DNA of 64,000 nt from Ochotona curzoniae (lineage: Eukaryota; Chordata; Mammalia; Lagomorpha; Ochotonidae), in contig NW_024464918.1 of the NCBI RefSeq assembly GCF_017591425.1, forward strand, positions 8,306,001 to 8,370,000. The letters run 5' to 3'. Position numbers and translations under genes: made by a program. Shown piece after piece: positions 1 through 12,104 of this stretch. How positions within the stretch are numbered: the stretch's first letter is position 1; each line of letters opens with the position of its first letter. Under the pieces are notes generated by a model. The model had not been told where the DNA came from. It made no database searches and saw only the letters and a program-made list of their open reading frames with translations.

Positions 1-178
1 CGGGTCTCCCACGCGGGTGCAGGTTCCCAAAGCTTTGGGCTGTCCTCGACTGCTTTCCCGGGCCACAGGCAGGGAGCTGGAAGGGAAGCGGGGCTGCCGG
101 GATTAGAACCGGTGCCCATATGGGATCCCGGGCGTGCAAGGCGAGGACCTTTAACCACTGTGCCACCGCGCCGGGCCC
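1..178 (-). repeat. Lagomorph C-type SINE, young subfamily A, cut by window start
   Basis: Only the 5' part of the element is present, reading on the minus strand, because the window starts inside it. The complement shows the start GGGCCCGGCGCGGTGGC, a tRNA-like A box, and the B box GGTTCTAATCC. It is nearly identical to the copies at 15211 and 49980, so it is young. Confidence 0.93.
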
Positions 179-296
179 AACAAGTGTCTTTTAATAAAAT
201 ACTTTGGTGTTTACAAATTTTCTGTCATTCCATGCTATTATCTGTACTTCAGTTGGTATAAAATATGCAAAAAATAACAGGACAGACATATTTTCA

Positions 297-455
297 AAAG
301 ATATTTATTTAATTATTTCAAAGGCAGCATTACAAGGAGAGAGACAGAGAGAAACAGAGAGAGAGAAAGAGACAGAGACAGAGATAGAGACAGAGAAATA
401 TGATTTATCCCCTAAATGGCCACAATGGCTGGCCACTGCTGGGCTGATCAGAAGG
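297..455 (-). repeat. Old C-type SINE, 3' part
   Basis: The sequence runs from the inverted tail (AAAGATATTTATTT) through a GA-rich tract, which is the complement of the CT-rich 3' region, to a diverged copy of the 'ccaaatggccacaatggc' segment. The 5' half is missing. The GA tract at about 340-395 behaves as a simple repeat. Confidence 0.7.
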
Positions 456-2150
456 CAGGATTCATTGTGTGTGGATCAGGAGGATAAGCTAAAGTTTAGT
501 ATGTCCCCATTAAGAAGATATGAACTATTTACTCAATCTGACATTACTGGCCAAACTCAACATTTATAATGCAGGCTGTTGAGTTATTTCATTTTGTACT
601 CACAGGAACCCTTTCTGCAACAATTACAACAATCCCAATTATAACAAAAATTAAAACAACCCTATTTTCCTCAGATTATTATCTGAATTACCTTAATACC
701 CTAAAAGAAAGAGAGTAAATGCATCTAGTGCTTCTCCCTCCCTTTCTCTCTCTTCCTCTCCCTGTCCTTCTCATTTTCACTCTTGTTCAATTTATTATTT
801 CCACAATTAGGAATCAGAGTAACAGATACAAATAAACACACAGTCCCTATGGGCGTTGTCCATACATTATTTAACATAAGTTCGTAATACCAATAAAGAC
901 CTGTTGAGCAATAATCCCAGTAGGAGCTACAACAATATTTGAATTCTTGGAATTTTTTTTATTTGCCTTATGATAGGAATGGTTGGTCCCCATTCTTAGC
1001 CTGTACAAAACATGTTCTAGATTCCTTGCACACATCTAAAAAGGCAACTCAGAAAACTTGACTTTTATTGCATTATTACCGCTCATTCTGTTCCAACAGC
1101 TTCCTTCCTTCAGATTTCACAATGTAATTTTATCTAATTCTTTCTATTTCCCAACAGAAATACAGAAAGTGCTATCAGGAGAAACCTACCCGCTTGTAGG
1201 CCTGAATTCCCAAAGCAGAGAAAGGTGTTAATGATAATGACTTCTAATAAATAAACAGTAACAACAAAAATGAGATGTAACAGCATTAACTCAAAATCTC
1301 TGACAGTCAAATTTATTTGAGAATGAATATTCTCATTTTGTCTCCTAAGACATTGACATGGGAGATGCATACATCTATTTTATAATAAGATAATTACATA
1401 TAATTACAGATTTATAATGGTTAGTGATTATTTAGACTGTCAATTTAGTTAAGTAGTTCTAAATTAGTAATTGACACATTTTACCTATGTACCTATGAGT
1501 AATAATAAAAAACTAAAATTTCCACTGGTATGTTATATATTTTGGTTAGATGTCAAGTAAACATTTATCAGTTCCTGTATATCAAAGCAGCAGTAATTGT
1601 TTTATCATCACTTCATATATAATATAGAATGAATTTCAGTTCAAGACACAATTATTTGGGCAAGACAATCTGGCCTTTATAGTCAGAGCGAAATTTTCTA
1701 GATTGTATTCCTTATGGAAGTCTAACTCATGGAAAGATTCTATATAAATGTTCACATAATTTTACAAAAACATATGAGAGGGTATGTGTTACAGTATCAA
1801 TTACAGAATTTAAAAATCTTGTACATGACATTGTGGCAGAAGTGGAACCATTACTATAATATCAGTAGGATTAGATAACCAATACTAATGGAGATTTTAA
1901 ATGTCAACATTTTATATCAACAGATAATGGAATGAAATGGTGCTGGACTCCTACAATTAGGACGTTGGAACATGACATCTTTGAGAAGTTGGATTAGGTT
2001 ACTAGACGGGAGCTCCATTAGCTAATAACACTGCAAATTTCAAGAGACCACCAAACAAGTTGAGACCATATAAGGTAGAGTAAGAACATGCTCCCTGTGT
2101 CTTTATTTTCCTTTTCTTTTGTGTGTGTGTGTGTTTTTTACTGTTTTTCA
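456..2150. other. AT-rich sequence, no gene seen
   Basis: I see no supported gene or clear repeat here. A pyrimidine-rich stretch lies at 733-780 and a short (GT)n at about 2119-2135. The longest frames are under 80 codons and unremarkable. Confidence 0.6.
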
Positions 2151-2154
2151 TTTT

Positions 2155-2432
2155 ACACATTCATTTTGAAGGCAGAATTACAGAGATGGAGAAATTCTCC
2201 ATCTACTGACTCATTTGAAAGGACTACAAGGCCTGGGGTTGGGCCAGGCAGAAGACACAAGCCAAGAGCTCCAACCAGGTCTTCCATGTGAGACAGGAGC
2301 CTAAGCAATCCTGTTGCTTTCCCCAGGCCATTGACAGGCAGCTTGATGGGAAGCAGAGCAGCCACAACAGGACCCAGTGCCCATGTAGGATGCATGGATA
2401 TCGAAGGCTTTACTCACTAAACAATAATGCTG
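2155..2432 (-). repeat. Old C-type SINE
   Basis: Reading on the minus strand, the recognisable blocks are the inverted tail with 'gaaggcagaattacagag', a diverged 'caggccattgacaggcagc' and a decayed B-box region near 2375-2395. High divergence and no clear target duplication indicate an old insertion. Confidence 0.72.
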
Positions 2433-3985
2433 TTTTTCCTAATTTTTCATCTAATTGTTCTCTGAGGTGCCACAATAATGGGGCTACCCTATCATGAACT
2501 TTGATCTCTTAACTGCAAGCTGAAATAAGCATTCTTTAACAGTTCTCTTAGACTCTTAAGTTAGAGTACAAAAACCTAATTATTACTTAGTAGACCATAC
2601 AATGCTCTGCGAGAAAGTGAAAGTACAACATGGAGGCACTTAGCTCTTCACATTTAGGAACACTGTTGATTTTTTTTAACAATTGTGAGCTCTAGTTTAT
2701 ATGAAAACAGCTGTTATTAAATAATATGAGAGTAAGATCAATATAACCCTCAATCCTATCAATATAAAGTTAACAATTTCAAAGTAAGATTTTAATAAAA
2801 ATTTTTCACTGAAAAATTTTAAAAATGAAGATTCTCTCTAATATTAGCCTAACTAGTTGACTTTTTCCCTATATTACTCTTCAGTGAAATATAATTTAAT
2901 TCCTGGAACCAAGAAATAATGTTTTCAATCTTTTAGTATTTGTCAGTACCTCGTGGTTTAATGTTACACTAAAAAATGTTTAGATGTCAAGAATGAATCA
3001 ATTGACAGGTTAGGACACAAGTCAGCCAACTTCAGCTGTCAGCAAAGTATCATCTGAAATAATACTGAAAAGCTTTAACTAAGATTTCCAAACTGAAAAA
3101 AAAAAAATAGTGCCTCATGTGTGGACACATACATCACTCTTGCTGTTTTCTCTACAGTCCACAGTTCATCTAGATAAAGAGATCTCCCTTCACAAAGACA
3201 CATTTCCTGAGAACTTCAATGGGGGAATGATCCTTGCCCTCTTTGAACAGGCAGCATTTTGGAGATGTGGGCTACCAAATGATGAAAACAAATCAAGGAG
3301 AGTATGGCAATCGTTCCAGCTAACTTCCCTGAGTAGCTTCCATACTACTGCATCAAGAGATTAGGACCCGAGGCCAAGGTCAACAGGATCCCTGAGTTAA
3401 GGAGATGGCTGTGAGACTACAAAGAGATTTAGGAAGGCAGGAAGAACTCTGGAACAGAGGCAGCGGCATAGCAATAAAATTTGCTAAGCCCTGAGCATAG
3501 TATCTGCTCACATGTTTGGCAGAATACAGATCAACAACGTCTTCATGTAAATGCAACTAAGGGAAAGAAAAAAACTCCTATAACTATAAAAGGAGACAAT
3601 ACACGGTACTTTCATGGGCAAGGAAATGCACCCCTCACCTCCAGTGTGAAAAAGAGCGAAGAATTCACATGGATCTAGGGGAGTTCCTTTCTGTAATATA
3701 GAATAATTATCTCTAGATTTACAAGAAAATAACCTTATTAGTGTGCTGAATATATATTCCTCAAAAACAACATATGAAAGGATCAAATTGTTTCTGAGCA
3801 ACTGAGCTACAACACAGAAAATTGTCTCAAGAATATTTACAGGAATACAAAAGTACCTTGCATTCCTTATAGTAAAAATTCAAAATGTTCGACATCCAAT
3901 AAAACATTAATAGCAGTACAAAAAAGCAGAAAGTATGACTCATAATAAGCAGAAAAAAATCGATAAATTCAAATTGATTTAGAGC
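2433..3985. other. AT-rich sequence, no gene seen
   Basis: No repeat family or gene is recognised with confidence. Frames up to 97 codons occur (3508-3801 minus) but show no domain. Part of 3560-3985 may belong to the L1/HAL1 remnant that follows. Confidence 0.5.
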
Positions 3986-3989
3986 TGAC

Positions 3990-5085
3990 ACAGATATTCT
4001 AATCAGTAGATGAGAATATTAAGGCAGACACGCAATATACACTCAAGGACAGATACAGAATGTAAAAATAGATTGACATCAATATATGGGACTGAAAATT
4101 ATACTGAGATTAAAAGTATACTAGTCTGTGCTGGCTGTACATTAAAAGCTGCAGAAGAAATGATTATTGAACTTAAAAAAGAGAACAATAAAGCTTTGAT
4201 AGAATCATCTCTAACAAAATATATATTTTTAAAGTTGAATCTAAAATCTGCATAACATCTTTTAAAAAATTAAATACTTATTTACTTGAAAGTTACAGTC
4301 CAGAGAAAAAGGGAGAGGAGAGGAACAATGACGGACAGGTGTTTGATTCTTTAATTCACTGGCTCGCTCCCCAAACAGGTGTGATACCAGTGTTGAGCCA
4401 GGATGGAGTCAGTAGCCAGGAGCTTCATCTGGCTCTCCCACAGAGGTGACAGAGACCCAAACACCTGCAACATTTTCTGCTGGTTTTCCCAAGCCATCAG
4501 CAGGCAGACGCACAACGAGCAGAGCAACTTAAGATGGGAACCAGTGCCCATATGGAATGCATGGGTCACAGGCAGTTGCCACAGTCCAGCCACTGAGAGA
4601 CAACTTTAAGCAGACAGAAAAATCTGGGGCTAGAAGAAACCACATATTTGAAGAAATAATTGTCAAAACATCCAATGTGCTGAAAATTTACTCAAGAAGC
4701 TCAACTATCTCCAAGAAGAAGATGGGCAATTACAAAAGGTACATATAAAATGGTAAATTTAATACACGGAATGATGGCAATAAAATCATAAAAGTAGCAA
4801 AAAAAAAAAAAAAAGATACACTTCCTAGAAAAAAAAAGTGTAACAGCAGATTTTTTTAGGGGAAATAATGCAAATAAGATGGTAGAGCAATATTTTTACT
4901 GAAAGGAAGTCTACTGAAACTTTTACAGGCAGAAAATACACATTTCAACAAAGATAAAATAAAGATTTACAAGCAAACTCATTGTAAAATTATTCATCAC
5001 CAAAAGACCTACGCTTTGAGAAACATTAAGGCAAATCTTTGGGGCAAAGAAAACAATAAAGGTAAATAAGAATTTGCAGAGAATA
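3990..5085 (+). mobile_element. Old L1/HAL1 ORF1-region remnant, interrupted by a SINE
   Basis: Before the inserted SINE the sequence resembles the coiled-coil part of an ancient L1 ORF1. After it, 'tttgaagaaataattg' and 'ctcaagaagctcaac' align with the typical ORF1 text 'tttgaagaaataatgg...attcaagaagctcaa'. The end (about 4990-5050) resembles the old L1/HAL1 block around 'accaacagacctgc'. Stop codons and indels are frequent, so it is dead. L1M versus HAL1 is unresolved. Confidence 0.6.
4258..4592 (-). repeat. Old C-type SINE inserted in the L1 remnant
   Basis: The inverted tail 'taaatacttatttacttgaaag' is followed by diverged body segments ('cactggctcgctccccaaac', 'ccaagccatcagcaggcag', 'accagtgcccatatgg'). 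It splits the L1/HAL1 homology on either side, so it inserted later than that element. Confidence 0.72.
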
Positions 5086-5119
5086 AATAGCACATGATCT
5101 AATATATAATAAAATCACT

Positions 5120-5215
5120 CTTCTATAAATGACAAAACTGAGATTCAGAGAGTTTCAGCAGCTTACTCCGTGTCATATTATAGGTAAACAGAACTGTTAT
5201 GAGAATTTTGGGGCC
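5120..5215 (+). repeat. MIR fragment
   Basis: The core 'gacaaaactgagattcagag' followed by 'agcagcttactccgtgtcat' matches the MIR segment 'gaggaaactgaggctcagag...taacttgcccaaggtcac' in order and spacing. It is diverged and carries no other features. Confidence 0.6.
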
Positions 5216-5504
5216 TCCTTCATCACAGTGGTGGGGCAACGGATTACGCTAAGCCTTCATTAAATTGAGACAGTTTCAGGAACCACCATAAATAAAATGC
5301 TTTGTGTAGTGTTATAGCTTGAAATGATCATTTCTGGGAGCCAGTTCCAGGTGTGGCACAAATCAGAACTACATAGTTATTTGTGCTATACTTTTTTCAT
5401 TGTTATTCTGATAGTTTCCTGAGTAATAATTATCTCAATTAATTATTTAATAAGCCTTCAAGTATCTTTATATCAAAACCTGCACTTCATTGTTGAACAC
5501 ACAC

Positions 5505-5590
5505 AAGGTATTTCAAAAATTCATGGAAATGAATTAAAAGATAAGCTGTATTGCAAAAACAGAAACTTAAGTATACTTTTTCATAATAAA
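5505..5590 (+). repeat. Possible mariner-like element end
   Basis: The stretch 'ttcaaaaattcatggaaatg' followed by 'aattaaaagataagctgtat' resembles a widespread mammalian mariner-type terminal sequence. Only one end is seen and no inverted partner was found nearby. The family is not certain. Confidence 0.35.
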
Positions 5591-5634
5591 TATTTTACAT
5601 CTTTGAAAATGTCCCATTTAATCCGTGCTGAATT

Positions 5635-5760
5635 TTTCTAAAAGACTGTTAACTATTTAAAGGAAGCAGTATGTATATTCATCTTGTTATTCCTAGTTCA
5701 ACTCATGGAATACAGTTAGCACTCCATAAATATTCATTAATCAAGTCAGTGAATTAATTA
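5635..5760 (+). repeat. L2 3' end fragment
   Basis: 'tcatcttgttattcctag' then 'gcactccataaatattcatt' then 'gtgaattaatt' follows the order of the L2 3' end ('cagcacctagc...gctcaataaatatttgttgaatgaat'). It is diverged. Confidence 0.5.
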
Positions 5761-8480
5761 AATTACTTTTGTAAACAGTTATTGCCAAATTTTTTTCTAC
5801 AGTTCTCAGTGGTTCAATAATTAATATACTAAATGCTCAATAGTCTGATTCTTCCTCCTTCTATTTCTTTTCTCATGACTCCCTTCCTTTTCCGCTTCTT
5901 TGCTTTTCATCTCCATAAATAAAACAAAAGGATAAAAAAACAAATATTAATCACAGACTAGTCTAAAGAACACAAAATAATAAAACATAGACTACTAAAT
6001 GAATAAAAACTTTGCTTACAAGTTATCTGCATATTGTGTTTCAACAGAAATTTTTAGCTCTCATGCCAAATTAGGACACCATTCCTCAAAACAGCCTAAA
6101 ATATCTTGAGTAACCTGTAAGTACAGGTAATTTTATGGTTTATATCAGCAACATTATTAACTTTTTTTCCTGAAGCCCTACTTGGAAGTATGATGATATC
6201 TTAAAGAAAGTTCAAAAGCTAAATAATTAAGGGACATACATTCAAGTTGTTTTCCATTCAGTTTTAATAGTCATCCAAACAATTCTTTTAGAAGGGTTGC
6301 ATTACTTCAGGAAAAGGAAGTAGGTAAACACCACCTTGGTTTTTCAGAGTATATAACATAGAGATTAGCACCAGCAGAATAACAAGAACTCAGCCCCTTT
6401 CTTCCTGCTTTTCCAAACTCTCAACCAAATTAAAGATTCTATGATTGAGAAATTAGACTTTTAAACCATTTCTACCACCATAGTAATTGAACATCTTAGA
6501 GCCTATTAACAATTAACCAATATTTAAGTTTTACTGTAGCTAGCTTTATTACAAGCGAAAAACTCAGCAGCCACTGTTTCATAAAATGGAAAGATCCAGT
6601 TGCTGCTATTGCTGCTGTGGTGCAAGGGGAAGGAAGGCCACAGATCTCAGGGTCTCCTTTCCTTTGCCTCAGTCTCCTAGACACACTTTCTTTGCACTAG
6701 AGGCTCTTCTCTTGTGGTAATCTGAAAACATCTTGTATTTTTCCATTAGAAAGATGGACTAAAACATGCTGAAATTGGGTGGGCCTTCTCCCTTAATACT
6801 CCCCTTTAAACATGAAAGAAACAATATGGAAAAAATACTAGTCTTACCCACTTTCCTGTAGCCCTTGAACCTTTTTAAATAATAAAAAATATTTTTAAAA
6901 AATCAGGACAAAAAATGCTGAAAAAAGTTGATTGGCTCTACATGGCAGGATTAGTCACATAAATAACCCTGCAGTAAGAGAGGTTTCTAGACCCTAGAAG
7001 GACAGGATAGAGAAACACAATAAGCATTTACAAGTGGCATGAATATGTAAAAATCTCCTTATAAAAGATAAATATGTATTTAGAGAAAGACACAAAAACA
7101 TGACATAGAAATAGATGACAAATCCCAAGAAACTAAATGCAGTGCTCTGTGCTAACATTTTCCCTAACGAAGAATTCAAGAACACCTTCCTAAGACTGCC
7201 TCCTTAGGAGGCTCAATGATTGGCGAGTCACTTTGGGACTGAGTTTGGAACTGTGGAACCTTGCTGGTGCCTCAGTTTTCACTTACGGAATTTTAAAAGA
7301 AACTAAGTTCCTCTGGGTAAAGACTATTTTGGGGGTTTCATGGAACCCTGTAACTAAAAAGTAGAGCAGAAAAGAACTAAAGAAAAAGCCTGATAAACCA
7401 AGAAGAGCATAATAAAAATGTAAAGTAGAAATCTAACATATGGGAAAAGAGGAGATGCAACAATATAATAATTTATCCACAGTCTAAGTACCGTTCCAAC
7501 TAATTTTTCCTGTCAATACAGATACAATAGGTCCTCTGAAAATGAAAAAATATTTTGTATAGTGAACCAAAGCAGTAACAGATTTCAAGAAAGGATTAGG
7601 TCAAGTAACAATTATTTGATCTAATCTCAACTGTAGCAGTTCAGAGTATTTCTTTAGTTGTACTCCAAGAGGGCTCTGATTTTAATTTTCTTTGTGTTCT
7701 AATATTTGATGGCCCCTACCCTTTTAAAATCCATGTCCATCTTTTCTTATTTAAAAATTGGTATACTTTTCAAATCATGTTTTTAACTAGTTTTAACCAC
7801 AAACCATTTACAGTGAGTAATGTTGGAATCTGAAATTCAAAAACAGGCAAACCCATACAAAAGGGTCAATTTCATATGCCATCCATGCTCATGATTTCAA
7901 ATTTCTTATCTGAACAAATAGCAGTGCATCACTGATGTGGGATTTTTGTCCAAAAAATCACTTGTGATGAGTGTCTAAAATTTTGGGTGTTGTATAAAAA
8001 TATCCCATGTCACTGCTATTCAAGCATATTTAACCTAGGTCATGAGATTTTTTACATGAAAGACCTAGAATTGCAGCCACAGAGGATTTTCCTTGATTGA
8101 TGAACAAATGGAAACCTAACAGTGTAATTTCTATCATTTGTAATGGGATACGACACTCCAAAACTACATATTAGGACTACTATTAGGAGCTGCTTTCTAT
8201 GAACACCCCTTGTGAGCAAAGACGCAAAGCAGAAACTAAATTACTATTTTGACAGGGAAAAAGACACCTGCTTCCAAAAGAACAGCGTAGGAAAAGGCCT
8301 GGAGGGATAAGTAAGTATAGGGTTCACCAAGAGAAGAAGAGCCTCCACAAATCTGGAACCCAAGGTCCCCAACACTGTAGGAAAAAGATGAGATTTGAGA
8401 AGTAAAGAATATGTCAGATTACAAGGACTTTCACTCTGGTGTTAGAGTTCCTTCACAGGAAGATAAGGGAGCTGGAAAGA
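5761..8480. other. AT-rich sequence, no gene seen
   Basis: No gene is supported. A weak minus-strand MIR-like match lies at about 7195-7320 ('tgcctcagttttcactta'). A stretch at 8290-8320 ('aaaaggcctggaggga') faintly resembles the old repeat seen again at 23.5 and 58.8 kb. Confidence 0.5.
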
Positions 8481-8489
8481 GCTCACTGC

Positions 8490-8620
8490 AGATAATAACA
8501 ATGGAGATCGCTTACCAGGCATCTTGAACCGTTGGGTTACTTAATCCGCACAAGGGACTTATGAGGAAAACAGATTAAAGAGCACTGTCTCGAGACGATC
8601 AGTAAATAAGTACTGTGCTT
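8490..8620 (+). repeat. Possible MIR fragment
   Basis: 'gagatcgcttaccaggcatc' followed by 'ttaatccgcacaagggactt' and 'atgagg' follows the MIR order 'gcgcttactatgtgccaggca...ttaatcctcacaacaaccctatgagg'. Divergence is high. Confidence 0.38.
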
Positions 8621-9835
8621 GATGTTGAAATTAGTATACATGAATGTTGGAGACAGAGAACATACCGTTCTAATAGGCTGTGAAGGAATAATCACATTTT
8701 AGGCAAAAATAGGATTTGAATTCATTAATGAAAAATTAACTTGGAAAAGGATGAGATGGGAGGCAAGCACATTTGAAGGACTGAGGCCAGATGTATTAAG
8801 AAACAAAATGTAGGTTGTTTCTAGTAGTGAGTTTAGATTAGAATACATGAATTCTATAAATACAAAAGCAAGAAAAAAAAAAACAGCAAGAAAGCATGGG
8901 CAAGGGTATATTCTTTAACTTTCAGAGCTACAACTTCAGCCACCAGGAGTGAATAACTACAGAAAACAGAATTCTTTTACCAAACTTAAAAAAAACCCTA
9001 GAAGAGTGATGTGTAGGGGAAAACTCAGAAACAATATTTTTAAAATACTGAAGGGAAACTGTGTGATTACCTAAGTGGTTAGGCTACCAACATGTTTTTA
9101 ATAAGTGCTTTTGCTTCTTTCTAAGTGATGGCTTATCATGTTGAAAAATGAGTGAGAATCTTTCTTTCATCTGTTCTCTTTCCAATTCAACTTGTAACCC
9201 AAATCAATCCCTTACGACCCCTACCTAAGTCCCCACGCCTGCACTTTTCTCAACTTAGCTTATCACAAAAAGATAGATCTTCTTACTTCTGTTCTTGAAA
9301 GAAACATGAATCACGCTCACTGGAACAAAAGGCAACATTGTGAGTCTTAGAATGTGAGCTTCTGCATCTCACAGTGACCTGTTCTTTCTTGCAATGCATT
9401 AACAGAAGATTCTTCCTCTCATTCATTTTAATTTGGAATTCTAGCTAAGAAAATATTACATGAGTACTTGCTGAATTTAAAAAGAGCTAATAGTAAACTC
9501 TACATGTTTCTTTTACAATTTTAGACCCCCCATTAAAATTATGTTCATTATTTCCTCATCATTAAACAAAGTAATCACCTTTAATTTATTTTACATGTAT
9601 TTACAAATCCTTATGACAGCTATCTTCCTTGCTACAAAATCTGCCTGTCCTACGATACATTTTCAGGCACATCTAAAACAAAAAAAATGATTAATCTATT
9701 CTCTGCAGTTTAAAAATCGTGGCTATTAAGCCAAAAGTTCTTAACAAGGCATTAACATTCTTCATCAATGGACTTCCCTGTACCCTTCTAGTTCTTCTCT
9801 AGTAAATTTCACAAATATTTAAACTCTATGTTGTT
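8621..9835. other. AT-rich sequence, no gene seen
   Basis: Nothing is firmly recognised. The segment at 9330-9400 ('agaatgtgagcttctgcatc') weakly recalls L2 ('agaatgtaagctccatga'). Confidence 0.5.
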
Positions 9836-9839
9836 ACCT

Positions 9840-10070
9840 CAAATGTGCCCCATTTGTTCTCACACCTGGGCCTTTCCTTAAGTTTCCCTTAATTTGGAAT
9901 TCCCTTTTCAGGTCAGACATCTCTATTCCATCAGCATTTAATACATGTGTAACAGAGATAATTTTCAAGGTTAATTCACACTAGCTCCCTAAAATTTTCC
10001 TTGATCCCTTCCAAATGATTTTCCTATACTACAATGTCACATTGAAATATACTTTATAAGGTACTAGAGT
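9840..10070 (+). repeat. L2 fragment
   Basis: 'cacctgggcctttccttaag' then 'ttggaattcccttttcaggt' and 'ttccttgatcccttcc' track the L2 3' region ('cgcctgggcctttgcac...ctggaattctcttcc...ccttccctgacc'). It ends just before a TA/CA simple repeat. Confidence 0.48.
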
Positions 10071-10083
10071 ATCTTATGTTCAA

Positions 10084-10166
10084 ATCTCTCTCTCTCTATA
10101 TATATATATACACACACAGATATATATATACACATATATATATACATACATATACACATAAACATG
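10084..10166. repeat. (CT)n/(TA)n/(CA)n compound microsatellite
   Basis: A CT run passes into TATATATA, CACACACA and mixed ACATATATAT units. The 65-codon frame across it, rich in Tyr, Ile and Thr-His, is an artefact of the repeat. Confidence 0.9.
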
Positions 10167-10930
10167 CTATTCATCTCCTAACACTATATTATAACTTGGA
10201 GTCCATAGATTTTTATTCTCAATATCTCAGAATTTTGTTTGAATATATTTTAGGTTTTCTTTATTTTCAATAATAATCTAAAGTAAGAAACAGAGGCATA
10301 TTATAATCTCTTCAGCAAGTATTTACATGGCAGACTACAGAAATGTCCATCTACCAATTTAGTTATATTTTTAATCATCCTGAAGATTTCATACTTCTTA
10401 GTATTCTATGTTAATGAAAAAGCACCATGGAACTGTCTTACCATATAAACGGTACATTTCTTTTAGTCCATGCCTAACAAAGACATCTACCATATCATAT
10501 AAAAAAGTCTGCACACAGTTCGAAAAGATACAATAGTTAAAGAACATCATCATTTATGATTGCTGCTTCCATTGTCCAAAAATCAAATATTATTAGTTTA
10601 CTGGTATCTTCATATATATTTACACATTATGTCTATGGCTCCTGAAAAATATATATTTTCCTTCCTTTTCATGGCTAAATATATATGTACAAACACACAC
10701 AAACACACACAACAGACGCCAAAGAACACATTTAATTATTTTTTAAACATCAAATGTAAATTAAATTACATATGATAGATAAATGTAATTTGTTTTCCTA
10801 TGCTTTTGTCTTTCAGTATAATATGGACAGTTACATAAATGAGAGCATAACTTATTGTATTCATCAAAGTACTATCATACATAGAAATTTCTAAAGAGAG
10901 ATGACTCAATAATTTATAACAAACATTTTT
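10167..10930. other. AT-rich sequence, no gene seen
   Basis: No gene or clear repeat is seen. A short CA-rich run (aaacacacac units) lies at about 10690-10710. Confidence 0.55.
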
Positions 10931-10935
10931 CTTTC

Positions 10936-11403
10936 AGATATGGTAAAAAACATATAATGATCATCTTAGCCATTTTTGATATAGAGTCAATAATGTGAAG
11001 TATATTCACATTGATGTCCAACAGCTCTTCACAACATTTTTGTCTAGCAAAGCTGACATGCTATCCCCATTCAACAATTCCCCAATATCTTACAGCCCTT
11101 AGCAAGCACCATGCTATTTTTTGTCTCTATGAATTTAACTCTGGATTCCTCATAGAAATAAGATTGCACAATATTTGCCTTTTCTTATTATTTTTAATTT
11201 ACTTTTCACACTGTTCTCAAGATTCATTCATTTTGTATCATGTAACAAAGTCCCTTACTTTTCATAGCTGAATAATATCCCAACATGTGTTTGTAACATA
11301 TCCTGTCTTATCACTCACTCATCTAAACATGAATAATACAAAGTATTCATATTCTGGCTATTGTTGATAAGGCTATTATGAACATGAAGGTTCAAATCCT
11401 ACC
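10936..11403 (-). mobile_element. Old L1 (L1M-like) 3' end, antisense
   Basis: Read on the plus strand, it follows the complement of an ancient L1 ORF2 C-terminus plus 3' UTR in order: 'aagtatattcacattg', 'agcaccatgctattttttgt', 'catagaaataagattgcaca', 'tgaataatatccca', 'ggctattgttgataaggc' and 'tatgaacat'. The last blocks match the usual 'ttcatagcagcattattcac' motif in reverse. It is heavily mutated and not functional. Confidence 0.7.
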
Positions 11404-11433
11404 TTAAGAATCTATTATCAATTCGTTGTTTTT

Positions 11434-11494
11434 AAGAATCTATTATGAAAAAATAATAAAAATAAATCTTTAAAAAAAAAGAATCTATTATGAA
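11434..11494 (+). repeat. 29-bp SINE-tail micro-insertion with 16-bp target duplications
   Basis: AAGAATCTATTATGAA occurs at 11434-11449 and again at 11479-11494. The 29 bases between them consist only of the A-rich C-SINE tail (AATAATAAAAATAAATCTTT, then an A run). This is what a retrotransposition event that copied only the 3' terminus would leave. A third, imperfect copy of the 16-mer begins at 11405. Confidence 0.7.
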
Positions 11495-11812
11495 TTCTTA
11501 AAAATATTTTCAACTAAGCAATAAGCACACTAGGGATGGGATTTAAAGAGTCATCTACCTTTTCTGAGAGTTTCAAAGGAAATTTTGGGTGGCAACACAT
11601 TGTTTGCAAATTTTGGCTCTTATTTTTAGAAGTCATATTTGACATTATTTGGAACACACTAACATCAATGCATGTTTGACATTAATGTGATTTTTAATTG
11701 CTGGAAAATCGTGGTTCACGATTTTGCTTTTGACCTTATTTGAGTATATGCCACTAAGTTATGATCAGTAGAGGCTCCCCATAGTCATTGTGCATTCTCA
11801 TAAATTCTTTTC

Positions 11813-12100
11813 TAAGATTTATTTTATTTATATGAAAGGGAGAGTTATAGAGATAGAGGGCAACAGAGAAAGAGAAAGGTATTCCATCTGCTAGTTCACT
11901 CTCCAAATGGCTGCAACTGCCTGGGCTAGGCCAGGTCAAAGCCAGGAAACTCTAGGTGCTTCTGGGTCTCCAAAATCAGTGCAGGGGCAAGCCTGTAGCC
12001 ACCTTCTGCCATCTCCCCAGGCACATCAGCAGAAAGTTGCATCACAAGTGAAGCAGCCACACGAAATGCTGATACTATAGGTGGCAACTCAACCTGTACG
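11813..12100 (-). repeat. Old C-type SINE
   Basis: The inverted tail 'taagatttattttatttata' is followed by 'tccatctgctagttcactct', 'ccaaatggctgcaactgcct' and a diverged 5' half. There is no clear target duplication. Confidence 0.75.
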
Positions 12101-12104
12101 TCCC

